Assembly (NCBI RefSeq): GCF_015627105.1
Contig: NZ_VTDM01000009.1
Location: 156,733-220,732, forward strand
Length of the DNA: 64,000 bases
Origin: Acinetobacter baretiae
GTDB taxonomy: Bacteria; Pseudomonadota; Gammaproteobacteria; Pseudomonadales; Moraxellaceae
Direction: 5' to 3'
Within the stretch, counting starts at the first letter, position 1; every line of letters starts with the position of its first letter. Below are positions 42,664-51,786 of the stretch, one piece after another. Both the position numbers and the translations under genes were made by a program. Under the pieces are notes generated by a model that was not told the DNA's origin, did not search any database, and worked only from the letters and a program-made list of their open reading frames with translations.

Positions 42664-44124
42664 ATGCGTATTTTTCAACGATTTCAAAATAAATTTCAGT
42701 GGTCTAAGCAACGTTATTTCATTTCTATACTGAGCGTTTTATTTTTGGTTTATGTGGCATCTGCCATTTACCATACTGTAAAACCTTTACCTGAGGGCCT
42801 AGATTATACAGGGCCTTTGCGAGCAGCCAAAGTTGAATTTATTGCTGATCAAACATTGGTTAATGCACAAGGGCAAGTATACACCGAACAACATATCTTT
42901 AATGCCATGTTAGATATGGTGCATCGTGCAAAAACAACGATTGTTTTAGACATGTTTTTGTTGAATGATCGTTTTGGACAAACAAATCCACCGACCAAAC
43001 GCTTGTTTGCTCAAGAGTTGGTACAAGCACTTGTTGAGAAAAAACGTTTAGATCCAAACATGAATATTATTGTCATGACTGATCAAATGAACTCATTATA
43101 TGGGTCAATTTTGCCTGAGGAATATGTACAGTTACGCCGTGTGGGTGTAGAGCTTGTTGAAACCAACTTAATATCATTGCGTGCTTCAAACCCGATGTGG
43201 TCTGGGTTATGGTATTTATGTTGTCAAGGTTTGGGCAATGATGTTGGGGGTGGATGGTTGCCTTCCCCTTTATCTTCAGATCGACTCACGCTCAGAAGTT
43301 ATTTAAATTTTCTCAATTTTAAAACTAATCATCGTCGTAATTTAATTGTAGATACAAGCGAAGGTTGGCAAGCATTGGTTGGATCAAAAAATATCAATGC
43401 AAGTGGCGATTTTCAAAGTAATACTGCAGTTATTGTACATGGCGCTGCTGCAGTGGATGTATTAAATAGCGAACAACCTGTGGCGAAAATGTCAGATACA
43501 GCGTTGCCGTATGTTCTGATAAAAGATGAACCAATTACAGCAAATACATTACAAGCACAAGTGTTAACAGAGCAAGCGATTGGTCGAGCAATGGTTGAGT
43601 TACTTAATCAGGCTAAAAAAGCAGATCATGTCGATGTTGTGGCATTTTGTTTGTCAGATCGCCAAGTGATTCATGCGTTAAAAGCAGCGCACAACCGAGG
43701 TGTGAACGTTCGGGTTTTACTCAATCCAAATCAAGATAAGCTCACACGTTATAATAATGGCATGCCAAATCGAGCAGTTGCACAAGAATTATTTCATGCA
43801 GGGGTGAATGTACGTTGGTGTGAACGCTGTCATGCTCGAATGCTTGTTAAGCGTGATGCAGCACAACAACGTGCAGAACTTATTTTAGGTTCGGCCAATA
43901 TGACCAGTCGTAATTTGCGCAATTATAACTTAGAAACAGATATACGAGTCGTGGGTTTAGCCAATGATCCTGTATTTATGCAAGCGCAACAGCATTTTAA
44001 TCAAAGTTGGTTAAATGAAGGAAATGTACATAAAAGCGTAGCGTATGAGGAGTTTGCAAGTTATTCTCGTGTGAAATATTGGCTGTATCGCTTTATGGAG
44101 TGGACAGGATTTTCTAGTTTTTAA
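42664..44124 (+). CDS. Phospholipase-D-like membrane protein with altered HKD motifs
   Basis: About 486 aa from ATG 42664; an earlier in-frame start at 42646 lies inside the znuD terminator. One N-terminal membrane helix (about residues 20-36, ISILSVLFLVYVASAIY), then two PLD halves. Half 1: NHRRNLIVD (His223, Arg225, Asp230) with GSKNINASGD. Half 2: CHARMLVKRD (His390, Arg392; position 397 is Arg and Asp is shifted to 398) with GSANMTSRN. Both HKD lysines are arginine. The overall plan resembles cardiolipin synthases, but catalysis is uncertain. Confidence 0.75.
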   Translation: MRIFQRFQNKFQWSKQRYFISILSVLFLVYVASAIYHTVKPLPEGLDYTGPLRAAKVEFIADQTLVNAQGQVYTEQHIFNAMLDMVHRAKTTIVLDMFLLNDRFGQTNPPTKRLFAQELVQALVEKKRLDPNMNIIVMTDQMNSLYGSILPEEYVQLRRVGVELVETNLISLRASNPMWSGLWYLCCQGLGNDVGGGWLPSPLSSDRLTLRSYLNFLNFKTNHRRNLIVDTSEGWQALVGSKNINASGDFQSNTAVIVHGAAAVDVLNSEQPVAKMSDTALPYVLIKDEPITANTLQAQVLTEQAIGRAMVELLNQAKKADHVDVVAFCLSDRQVIHALKAAHNRGVNVRVLLNPNQDKLTRYNNGMPNRAVAQELFHAGVNVRWCERCHARMLVKRDAAQQRAELILGSANMTSRNLRNYNLETDIRVVGLANDPVFMQAQQHFNQSWLNEGNVHKSVAYEEFASYSRVKYWLYRFMEWTGFSSF

Positions 44125-44129
44125 TGAAT

Positions 44130-44153
44130 ACACTCAGCCATGCGGCTGAGTGT
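44130..44153. terminator. Hairpin between the PLD-like and psiE genes
   Basis: Perfect 10 bp arms ACACTCAGCC / GGCTGAGTGT with loop ATGC. A modest T-rich stretch follows on the plus strand. It lies between convergent genes. Confidence 0.75.
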
Positions 44154-44160
44154 AATTGTT

Positions 44161-44670
44161 TTAAGCCAACTCATCGTCTTCTGGGTTGAGTCGCTGTTCT
44201 GATCTTAAGGCATTTTTTTGTTTGATAATAGATGGGTAGTGCCAAGATGCATAACGTACAATAAAAATTGCGACTGCTAAAATTAATATGGCCCCTGAAA
44301 TCACCAATAAACCAACGTCTGCTTTATGGTCGTGTTGAATCACTGAAATGAGTAATCGTGTTAATGCGGTGATTGCAATATAAATTAAAAAACGCACGGG
44401 CATATGGTTGGTTTTAAAGTAAATTCCAACCATTGCACCAAGTTCTAAATAAATAAAGAGTAATAAAATATCATCAATGGTGGCATATGATTTTTGTGTA
44501 AAAATATCAATCGTTGTATGAACTGCTGACCATGCAATCATACAGCCAATAATAAATAGTGCTAAATAATGAAACCCCTCGACGGCATAATTACCAATAC
44601 GGTCTAATGTGGTTTCAAAACCGTGACCTGTTTTTTTTGAACTCATATCATAAAACCTATACTCTGACAT
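44161..44670 (-). CDS. PsiE-family membrane protein
   Basis: 169 aa with four hydrophobic segments (about residues 33-53, 65-85, 92-108 and 118-138). FHYLALFIIGCMIAWSAVHT and LFIYLELGAMVGIYFKTNHMPVRFLIYIAITALTR match the phosphate-starvation-inducible PsiE family. Molecular function unknown. ATG 44646, eight codons downstream, has a better AGG site and could be the real start. Confidence 0.8.
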   Translation of the reverse strand: MSEYRFYDMSSKKTGHGFETTLDRIGNYAVEGFHYLALFIIGCMIAWSAVHTTIDIFTQKSYATIDDILLLFIYLELGAMVGIYFKTNHMPVRFLIYIAITALTRLLISVIQHDHKADVGLLVISGAILILAVAIFIVRYASWHYPSIIKQKNALRSEQRLNPEDDELA

Positions 44671-44756
44671 TGTTTTCAGTATAGGGTCAAAGTATAGATT
44701 TTGTTATGTCTAATCCATAAAAAACGCGTAGAAACTCAGTGTAACGATGAATAGAT

Positions 44757-45020
44757 TTAAGATTGTGGTGGCATTGGCTGAAAACGTAATTGACATTGTC
44801 CGTTAAACACTCGGTCATTGACATTAACCTGTACGGTGGCTCCGACCTCTTTTCCATCACAGACATGTTTAAATACTTGGTCATGTGGGCGTTGCATGTT
44901 TTTACGGTCAAATTTTTTAAAATGAGGTGCTTGAGGTGGTGGTGTCATTGCACAAGCACTGAGTAAAGAGAAGCTAAGCAAAGCAGTGCAGGTAAAAAGT
45001 GCGTGATGTTTACGTTGCAT
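44757..45020 (-). CDS. Small lipoprotein of unknown function
   Basis: 87 aa from ATG 45020 (MQRKHHALFTCTALLSFSLLSAC). The signal ends in lipobox L-S-A-C and is followed by a proline-rich segment (AMTPPPQAPHFKKF). The mature part has two further cysteines (HVCDGKEVGATVQVNVNDRVFNGQCQLRFQ) that could form a disulfide in a small beta-sheet domain. It is divergent from baeS, sharing a 128 bp promoter region. Confidence 0.75.
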   Translation of the reverse strand: MQRKHHALFTCTALLSFSLLSACAMTPPPQAPHFKKFDRKNMQRPHDQVFKHVCDGKEVGATVQVNVNDRVFNGQCQLRFQPMPPQS

Positions 45021-45041
45021 ATTTGTTTTCCGATGGTTAAA

Positions 45042-45070
45042 AATATAGTGGTATAAATTTAAACAACCAA
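45042..45070 (-). promoter_or_regulatory. Promoter of the small lipoprotein gene
   Basis: On the minus strand: TTGGTT (-35), 17 bp, TATATT (-10), about 20 bp upstream of the lipoprotein ATG, inside the region shared with baeS. Confidence 0.5.
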
Positions 45071-45148
45071 GATGAAGAAACAATGTAGAGTTTTTTGTGG
45101 CTATGTTGGGTAAAATAAGCTTTTTAAGACAGCACCGAGATTGTTCAT

Positions 45149-46864
45149 TTGAAAGTTCGTCGTTTCCCCATCGCTTTGCGGTTGTTTTTAACTGTACTCA
45201 TGACGACACTCGTGATGACAACCGTCAGCTTGGGTGTGTTTCAATGGACGATGAAGCAAAATTTCACGAAATATGTTGCAGATGTTGAAATACAAAAACT
45301 AGATCATCTGATTGAAAATCTTGCAGGCATTTACAGTATTTATAATGATTGGGGAGATGCAATACAGGCACAAATTCTACAAGTTGAAGGCAAGCCACAA
45401 GCCCATGATTTTGACCAACTGTCTAAAATGTGGTTGCGTCGTCAGTATGATATTGCTTATCAACAACGTTATTTTAAAGATAATGCCATTTTAAATGTGC
45501 CTAATGGGTTAGACAGTAAAGAGCGGCCTATGCCGAAAAGACATTTTACTGAACAACAAATTCAACAAATGGAAGAAAATTTACCTTCTGAATATCAACC
45601 CTTTGAAGGAATTAGATTTCCACTTTTTGAAAGTTTAAAAGGCTTTTCAAAAAGAAATCACCCTCAGTCGTCTCGTTTAAATCAAAATCAATCTGAAGAA
45701 AATACAGAAGATATGATAGAACGGGATTTTCCACCAATGAAGGAAAAAGACCCTGAAATTTCTAAAAAGTTTTTTCCGATGCCAGATCATTTGGGATTAA
45801 GTAATCGACTGGCATTATACGATGTCAATAAACATTTTGTGGTTGGTGAACCTGAGCAAATTAATCCAACGTATCGGCCTATTTTATTAGAAAATGAAGT
45901 GATTGGTTATTTAGGTTTGCAACCATCATTGGCACAAAATGATGTGTTGAGCGTGAACTTTTTTAGTTCACAAAAAAAAGTCTTATTTTTAATTTATATT
46001 GTGACATTTTTTACCAGTTTACTTATTGCATTATCGTTGGCTAATTATTTTAAACAACCGATTCAGCGTTTACTGTATGCAGCTAAAGAGCTCACCAAAG
46101 GGCACTTTCAACATCAGGTAAAAATACGCCGTAATGATGAACTAGGTGACTTATCTACCCAAATGAATGGTTTAGCCAATATCTTAAATCAACATGAGCA
46201 ATCTAGACGGCAATGGGTGGCAGATACTTCTCATGAATTAAAAACCCCATTGGCGGTATTACAAGCGCAAATCGAAGCAATGCAAGATGGGATTCGGAAA
46301 CCAAATGCTGAACATTTTTTGGCCATGATGAAACAAGTTGCAAGTCTTAAAAAACTGACTCAAGATTTAGCAGATTTGGCACAAGCAGAATCACAACAAC
46401 TCACTTGTTATTTTACACTGATTGACCCTTGGCAGGTGGTGTGTGATGAAATTGAAAACTTTAGAACACAGTTTGAACGTTGTGAATTAAATGTCACTTA
46501 CGAGGGTGAAGGTACTGATTTGTTATTAGATCAAGATCGTTTCAGACAAGTGGTGGTTAATATATTCAGTAACAGTATTCGTTATACTGAAAAAGGTGGA
46601 CAAGTTCATATTCATAGCACACAAAACGATCAACATTGGCAATTGATCGTTGATGATAGTCCGCTTGGTTTAACAGATGTACAGTTAACGCATTTAGGAG
46701 AGCGTTTTTATCGTGCAGATGATTCAAGAGCCCGTACAACAGGTGGTACAGGTTTAGGTTTGGCACTGTCTTATAAAATTATTGCAATACTCGGAGGGGA
46801 GTTAACCTTCCATCATTCGCCTTTAGGTGGTTTACGCTGTGTTATTTGTTTTTTAAAGAAATAG
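45149..46864 (+). CDS. baeS: Envelope-stress sensor histidine kinase BaeS
   Basis: 571 aa with a TTG start (GAGA eight bases upstream). TM1 is at about residues 8-30 and TM2 about 278-300, followed by HAMP. His362 is in DTSHELKTPLAVLQAQIEAM. The ATPase motifs are VVNIFSNSIRYTEKGG, DDSPLGL and GTGLGLALSYKI. Note DSPLGL where DxGxG is usual. The periplasmic part (about 240 aa) is long and has an Asn/Gln/Glu/Pro-rich stretch at about 167-205. In Acinetobacter, BaeSR responds to envelope stress and influences efflux pumps such as AdeABC. It is followed by baeR after 14 bp. Confidence 0.88.
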   Translation: MKVRRFPIALRLFLTVLMTTLVMTTVSLGVFQWTMKQNFTKYVADVEIQKLDHLIENLAGIYSIYNDWGDAIQAQILQVEGKPQAHDFDQLSKMWLRRQYDIAYQQRYFKDNAILNVPNGLDSKERPMPKRHFTEQQIQQMEENLPSEYQPFEGIRFPLFESLKGFSKRNHPQSSRLNQNQSEENTEDMIERDFPPMKEKDPEISKKFFPMPDHLGLSNRLALYDVNKHFVVGEPEQINPTYRPILLENEVIGYLGLQPSLAQNDVLSVNFFSSQKKVLFLIYIVTFFTSLLIALSLANYFKQPIQRLLYAAKELTKGHFQHQVKIRRNDELGDLSTQMNGLANILNQHEQSRRQWVADTSHELKTPLAVLQAQIEAMQDGIRKPNAEHFLAMMKQVASLKKLTQDLADLAQAESQQLTCYFTLIDPWQVVCDEIENFRTQFERCELNVTYEGEGTDLLLDQDRFRQVVVNIFSNSIRYTEKGGQVHIHSTQNDQHWQLIVDDSPLGLTDVQLTHLGERFYRADDSRARTTGGTGLGLALSYKIIAILGGELTFHHSPLGGLRCVICFLKK

Positions 46865-46878
46865 ATTGAGGATCGTTT

Positions 46879-47568
46879 GTGAAACATATTTTTTTAGTTG
46901 AAGATGAAGTTGAATTAGCAGGTTTAGTTAAAGATTATTTAGAAGCAGCAAATTTTGAGGTCTCTGTTTTTCATGACGGTCAAGACGCATATCAGCAATT
47001 TCTACAGCGAAAACCAAGTTTAATGATTTTAGATTTAATGGTGCCGCGTATGGATGGTTTAACCATTTGTCGAAAAGTGCGTCAACAATCTGATTTGCCG
47101 ATTATTATGGTAACTGCTCGTACAGAGGAAATCGATAGAGTGCTCGGTTTAAATATGGGAGCAGATGATTATGTATGTAAACCTTTTAGTCCCAAAGAGC
47201 TTGTAGCACGTGTGCAAGCTGTACTAAGACGTTTAGAACGTAAAGAAGAGCAGGTGCAAGATGATTTGTTTGTGATCGAAAAAGCGCAACAACGGATTTG
47301 GTATAAACAAAAAGCACTGAATTTAACACCGACAGAATTTCGTTTATTTGAGCTCTTTTTAGAGCATGTGGGTCAGGTGTATTCTCGAGCACAACTGTTA
47401 GATTATTTAAATCCAGAAAATTTTGATGTGGCAGATCGAGTGATTGATAGCCACATTAAAAACTTAAGACGTAAAATTATTGATGCCACAGTTCAAGATA
47501 TACAGTCTGATTGGATTCAGGCTGTATATGGTGTGGGATATCGTTTTGAATATCCTGATCAATATTAA
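46879..47568 (+). CDS. baeR: Response regulator BaeR (OmpR family)
   Basis: 229 aa, GTG start preceded by GAGGATC. The receiver domain has acidic Glu8/Asp9, phospho-acceptor Asp52 (MILDLMVPRMDG), VTAR and CKPFSP. The winged-helix output domain (about 130-225) has LTPTEFRLFELFLEHVGQVYSRAQLLDYL and RVIDSHIKNLRRKI. Partner of BaeS. Its stop shares the palindrome TTAA with the convergent selO stop. Confidence 0.95.
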   Translation: MKHIFLVEDEVELAGLVKDYLEAANFEVSVFHDGQDAYQQFLQRKPSLMILDLMVPRMDGLTICRKVRQQSDLPIIMVTARTEEIDRVLGLNMGADDYVCKPFSPKELVARVQAVLRRLERKEEQVQDDLFVIEKAQQRIWYKQKALNLTPTEFRLFELFLEHVGQVYSRAQLLDYLNPENFDVADRVIDSHIKNLRRKIIDATVQDIQSDWIQAVYGVGYRFEYPDQY

Positions 47569-49007
47569 GATGAACAGCTAATTGCAATTTCAGTGGCATC
47601 TATATGCGGAGGTTGTAAGTCAGATGCCCTTTCTTGCGCGGGTTGATGGGTAAATGGTGTGGCTAAAAGTGCAAATAAACGGGTGACCTCAGAAAAATCA
47701 TCGTGTTCTGCACGTTCAATGGCCTGTTGTGCCATGTGATTACGCAGAATATAGCGAGGGTTGTGTTGTTGCATGCTGTCGTTTAATTGTGCTTGGTCTT
47801 GATGTATACGTATAGATTGATAACGTTGCATAAATGCATCAAAACCATCACGATCAATACAATCATCTTTTAACGCGTTAAAATGACCTTCTTGTAAACG
47901 AATAAAACTTTGAGTGTAATCGAGTTTTTCACGCTGTAGTATTTGTAAAAAATGTAAAGTGCACTCAAAACTCTCTTTATGAAATTGTGGCAAACCCATT
48001 TTAAAGCACATCTTTTCTTGATAGTGCTGTAAGAAAGTGACTTCAAAATCAGCTAAACAAGCAATCATGTGTTGTTTGAATGATTCTTTTTCTGTATGTG
48101 GGGCTAAAGGCATGAGGTTGTTGAGTAAAATCGACAGATTCCAATGTGCCATACGCGGTTGGTTTTGATAACAGTATCTTCCTTGATGGTCTGAGTGGTT
48201 GTTGATCCAGTCGGGTTTAAAACGTTCTAAAAACCCAAAAGGACCAAAATCGAGTGTTGAGCCTGTAATGTTGAGGTTGTCTGTATTCATCACACCATGG
48301 GCAAAACCAACCGCTTGCCAATCTGCAATCATTTTAGCAGTACGTTTCACCACTGCACGCGCAAAACTTAAAATAGGTTGTGGGTCTTCTAAACACTCGG
48401 GGTAGTGCCATGCAATACATTGCATGGCAAAATCACCGAGTAATTCGGGTGCATATTGATTAATCCATTCAAAATGCCCAAAGCGAATGTGGCAGTCGGA
48501 CGTACGTAATAACATTGCGCCAGGTTCTAGCGTTTCACGCTGTACGCCTTGTTGTGAACTGGTAAATCCAACGGCATTACTTGAAGGAACACCCAAACTG
48601 TTTAATGCATGGCCTGCCAAATACTCTCGAATGACGGAGCGTAATACCGCTCGACCATCTCCGCCTCTTGAGTAAGGGGTTAAACCTGCGCCTTTAAGAT
48701 GTAAATCAATCACCTGATTTTTTTTATTGAGTACTTGAGCAAGGAGTAATCCACGGCCATCCCCCAATTGACCCGCCCAATGTCCAAACTGATGCCCTGC
48801 ATACACCATCGCTAAAGCTGAGCAATCACTGAGGGGGTGTTGTCCACTACAGATCTCTACCCATAATGCTTTTTCATCAGTACTCCATTGTAGCTCATCG
48901 GCCAATGCGACATTAAAATGTCCTGCTTTAGCGCCGTGTAATGGTTTGGGAGATTGTGATGTATACAATTTTGAATCAAGTTGATTATAGCGATTTTGAA
49001 ATAACAT
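47565..49007 (-). CDS. selO: Protein adenylyltransferase SelO (YdiU)
   Basis: 480 aa pseudokinase-fold enzyme that AMPylates protein Ser/Thr/Tyr and is linked to redox stress in E. coli. Conserved segments: YAGHQFGHWAGQLGDGRG, KGAGLTPYSRGGDGRAVLRS, and the catalytic and metal-binding NTDNLNITGSTLDFGPFG. The C-terminus SCSS keeps the Cys that stands at the selenocysteine position of metazoan SelO. The stop codons of selO and baeR overlap head-on. Confidence 0.95.
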   Translation of the reverse strand: MLFQNRYNQLDSKLYTSQSPKPLHGAKAGHFNVALADELQWSTDEKALWVEICSGQHPLSDCSALAMVYAGHQFGHWAGQLGDGRGLLLAQVLNKKNQVIDLHLKGAGLTPYSRGGDGRAVLRSVIREYLAGHALNSLGVPSSNAVGFTSSQQGVQRETLEPGAMLLRTSDCHIRFGHFEWINQYAPELLGDFAMQCIAWHYPECLEDPQPILSFARAVVKRTAKMIADWQAVGFAHGVMNTDNLNITGSTLDFGPFGFLERFKPDWINNHSDHQGRYCYQNQPRMAHWNLSILLNNLMPLAPHTEKESFKQHMIACLADFEVTFLQHYQEKMCFKMGLPQFHKESFECTLHFLQILQREKLDYTQSFIRLQEGHFNALKDDCIDRDGFDAFMQRYQSIRIHQDQAQLNDSMQQHNPRYILRNHMAQQAIERAEHDDFSEVTRLFALLATPFTHQPAQERASDLQPPHIDATEIAISCSS

Positions 49008-49027
49008 ATATGGCTCTTTATGGGGGG

Positions 49028-49741
49028 TTAAATATGCATTTGCATGAGCTGAGGGACATCAGTAATTAAACCATTTACTCCCCAGTCTTTTAATTGTCGT
49101 GCTCGTTCAGGTTGGTTAACTGTCCATACACTGACATTTAAACCTGCATCGTGAGTTGCTTTAATTTGGTCCTGTGTTGCAAGGGTGTTTAGCCAACCGA
49201 TTTGGCAACACTCAAGTTTTAAAGCGTGATCTATGGCACGATGAGATGTATCTTCAACCAACAAACCTCGTTTGAAAGGGGAGGTGAATTTCTGTAAAGC
49301 CGTGAGGATTTTAACATCAAAACTTGTGATCACGAGGGTTTTATGAAAATGACTAGAGAGATTTTGATGTAACGTTTCAATTATTTTTTCAGCATCAGAC
49401 ATGCTTTGTACAGCTTTAATTTCTAATTCAATATGGGTGAAATGATCTATAATCTCCAAAACTTGTGTCAGCGTTGGTGTCGGCTCTTGGTGTGGCCAGT
49501 GTGGCCAAAGTTTACAGTGGTTGTGTTGTGGTAAGTGTCTTGCTTGGCAGTCAGTGAGAGGCTGTGATGTTCCTGTTGTTCGTGCTAAATTGTCGTCATG
49601 AATGACGACTAATGTATGGTCATGCAGTTGTCTAAGATCAAATTCGACAGCATCAATTCCCAACTGTTTTAAATAGTTGAATCCACCTAGTGTATTTTCT
49701 GGTGCTTCGTTGCGAGCACCACGATGACCAATAATTTGCAT
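49028..49741 (-). CDS. Glycerophosphodiester phosphodiesterase
   Basis: 237 aa. The GDPD active site is HRGARNEAPENT (His6, Arg7), AVEFDLRQLHDHTLVVIHDD and ELEIK. It cleaves glycerophosphodiesters from phospholipid turnover to sn-glycerol-3-phosphate and an alcohol. No signal peptide, so cytoplasmic (UgpQ-like). It is 20 bp upstream of selO on the same strand and likely co-transcribed. Confidence 0.93.
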   Translation of the reverse strand: MQIIGHRGARNEAPENTLGGFNYLKQLGIDAVEFDLRQLHDHTLVVIHDDNLARTTGTSQPLTDCQARHLPQHNHCKLWPHWPHQEPTPTLTQVLEIIDHFTHIELEIKAVQSMSDAEKIIETLHQNLSSHFHKTLVITSFDVKILTALQKFTSPFKRGLLVEDTSHRAIDHALKLECCQIGWLNTLATQDQIKATHDAGLNVSVWTVNQPERARQLKDWGVNGLITDVPQLMQMHI

Positions 49742-49834
49742 AGATTCACCTGTATGTTTAAATCAGCAATCGAAATAAAAGTTATCAAAAAGTTTGCAAT
49801 TTGATTTGAGTTTGTGAACAATAAAATTTAAAAA

Positions 49835-49863
49835 TTGCTGTGACCAAAATTGTGTCATAGCAT
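49835..49863 (+). promoter_or_regulatory. Promoter of trpF-trpB
   Basis: TTGCTG (-35), 17 bp, TAGCAT (-10), about 30 bp before the trpF ATG. Confidence 0.5.
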
Positions 49864-49893
49864 TAGATCAAATCAATGAGAAAAGAGTAACGC

Positions 49894-50541
49894 ATGCGAA
49901 CACGTACTAAAATTTGTGGCATTACTCGCGTTGAAGATGCACGTGCTGCGGTAGATCATGGCGCAGATGCGATAGGTTTTGTATTTTATCCACCTAGCCC
50001 AAGAGCGGTGACTGCTGTTCAAGCACAGCAGATTGCACAGGTTATACCTCCTTATGTCCAAATAGTGGGTTTATTTGTAGATGCAACGTTGGTGGATATT
50101 CAAGAGACATTACAGCATGTGGCGCTAGACGTGTTACAATTTCATGGGCAAGAAACACCAAGCCAATGTGCTCACTTGGCCAAACAAGTCGGTCGGCGTT
50201 GGTACAAAGCAATACAGGTGCATGCACAATTGGATGTACATCAAGAAATCCAGCGTTATTGTCAAGCGGGTGCAAGTGCGGTATTACTAGATGCATGGCA
50301 CCCTGTACTAAAAGGTGGCACAGGACATTCATTTGATTGGTCTGTATTTCCCACCTCGTCCACTGCTTTAATTTTAGCGGGTGGGCTTACTCCAGAAAAT
50401 GTGAAACAAGCCATCACAATAACAACACCTTTTGCCGTAGATGTGAGTGGTGGTGTAGAGTCGGCAAAAGGAATAAAAGATCATCAACTGATTAAAGCGT
50501 TTATGCAAGGAGTCCATTGTGGATCAGCAAACGAAGATTGA
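49894..50541 (+). CDS. trpF: Phosphoribosylanthranilate isomerase
   Basis: 215 aa monofunctional TIM barrel. [34 protein letters not shown] holds the catalytic Cys. [14 protein letters not shown] and [17 protein letters not shown] (catalytic Asp) complete the site. It performs the Amadori step of tryptophan synthesis. Overlaps trpB by 23 bp. Confidence 0.96.
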   Translation: MRTRTKICGITRVEDARAAVDHGADAIGFVFYPPSPRAVTAVQAQQIAQVIPPYVQIVGLFVDATLVDIQETLQHVALDVLQFHGQETPSQCAHLAKQVGRRWYKAIQVHAQLDVHQEIQRYCQAGASAVLLDAWHPVLKGGTGHSFDWSVFPTSSTALILAGGLTPENVKQAITITTPFAVDVSGGVESAKGIKDHQLIKAFMQGVHCGSANED

Positions 50542-51745
50542 CTACACACAATATCCAGATGCTCGTGGGCATTTTGGTATTCATGGCGGACGATTTGTCT
50601 CAGAAACTTTGATGGCAGCCCTCGAAGATTTAGAAAATTTATACGAGCGTATGAAAGGCGATGCCCAGTTTTTGGCCGAATTTGACCGTGATATGGCGTA
50701 CTACGTGGGTCGCCCAAGTCCTCTTTATTATGCTGAGCGATGGTCAAAAGAGCTCGGTGGTGCACAAATTTATTTAAAACGTGAAGATTTGAATCATACC
50801 GGTTCGCACAAAGTAAATAACACGATTGGGCAAGCCTTGTTGGCAAAACTTTCAGGAAAAACACGTATTATTGCAGAAACAGGAGCAGGTCAGCATGGGG
50901 TTGCAACAGCAACGATTGCTGCACGTTTGGGGTTAGAATGCGTGGTTTACATGGGCGCAGATGACGTGAAACGTCAAGCCATGAACGTTTATCGAATGCG
51001 ATTGCTCGGTGCAAAAGTTGTACCTGTGAGCAGTGGTTCACGTACATTAAAAGATGCTTTAAATGAAGCCATGAGAGACTGGGTGAGTAATGTAGATAAT
51101 ACATATTACATTATTGGAACAGTGGCAGGGCCTCATCCATATCCGCAATTGGTACGTGATTTTCAGTCAATTATTGGTCGTGAAGCACGCCGTCAAATTC
51201 AAGAACAAGCTGGACGTTTACCTGATGCTTTAGTGGCATGTGTAGGCGGTGGATCAAATGCCATTGGTTTATTTTATCCATTTCTTAATGATGAATCTGT
51301 CAAAATGTATGGTGTTGAAGCTGCAGGTTTGGGTGTAGAAACAGGTAAACACTCAGCACCACTCAATGCAGGCCATGTGGGGGTATTACATGGCAATCGT
51401 ACATATCTCATGAGTGATGCACAAGGTCAGATCATTGAAACACATAGTATTTCTGCAGGTTTAGACTATCCAGGTGTGGGTCCGGAGCATAGCTTTTTGA
51501 AAGATATGAAACGAGTAAACTATGTACCAATTATTGACGATGAAGCTTTGCAAGGCTTTAGAGATCTGACACGTATAGAGGGAATCATTCCTGCTTTAGA
51601 AAGCGCACATGCCATGGCATATGTAACTCAACTTGCCCCAACCATGAGTCAAGATCAAATCATTATTGCAACCGTTTCTGGTCGAGGAGATAAAGACCTT
51701 TTGACGATGGCAAATATAGACGGTATTGAAATGGTTGATATGTAA
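50519..51745 (+). CDS. trpB: Tryptophan synthase beta subunit
   Basis: 408 aa. The PLP lysine is in [18 protein letters not shown], the phosphate-binding glycine loop is [15 protein letters not shown], and EDLNHTG and [20 protein letters not shown] are typical. Starts at GTG 50519 inside trpF with a good GGAG. A strong terminator follows, so trpA is not simply the next cistron. Confidence 0.97.
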   Translation: MDQQTKIDYTQYPDARGHFGIHGGRFVSETLMAALEDLENLYERMKGDAQFLAEFDRDMAYYVGRPSPLYYAERWSKELGGAQIYLKREDLNHTGSHKVNNTIGQALLAKLSGKTRIIAETGAGQHGVATATIAARLGLECVVYMGADDVKRQAMNVYRMRLLGAKVVPVSSGSRTLKDALNEAMRDWVSNVDNTYYIIGTVAGPHPYPQLVRDFQSIIGREARRQIQEQAGRLPDALVACVGGGSNAIGLFYPFLNDESVKMYGVEAAGLGVETGKHSAPLNAGHVGVLHGNRTYLMSDAQGQIIETHSISAGLDYPGVGPEHSFLKDMKRVNYVPIIDDEALQGFRDLTRIEGIIPALESAHAMAYVTQLAPTMSQDQIIIATVSGRGDKDLLTMANIDGIEMVDM

Positions 51746-51758
51746 ATCATGTTTAAAT

Positions 51759-51786
51759 AAAAAAGGTGCTCATGAGCACCTTTTTT
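51759..51786. terminator. Terminator between trpB and trpA
   Basis: Palindrome AAAAAAGGTGCTC / GAGCACCTTTTTT with loop AT, symmetric A and T runs. Confidence 0.9.
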
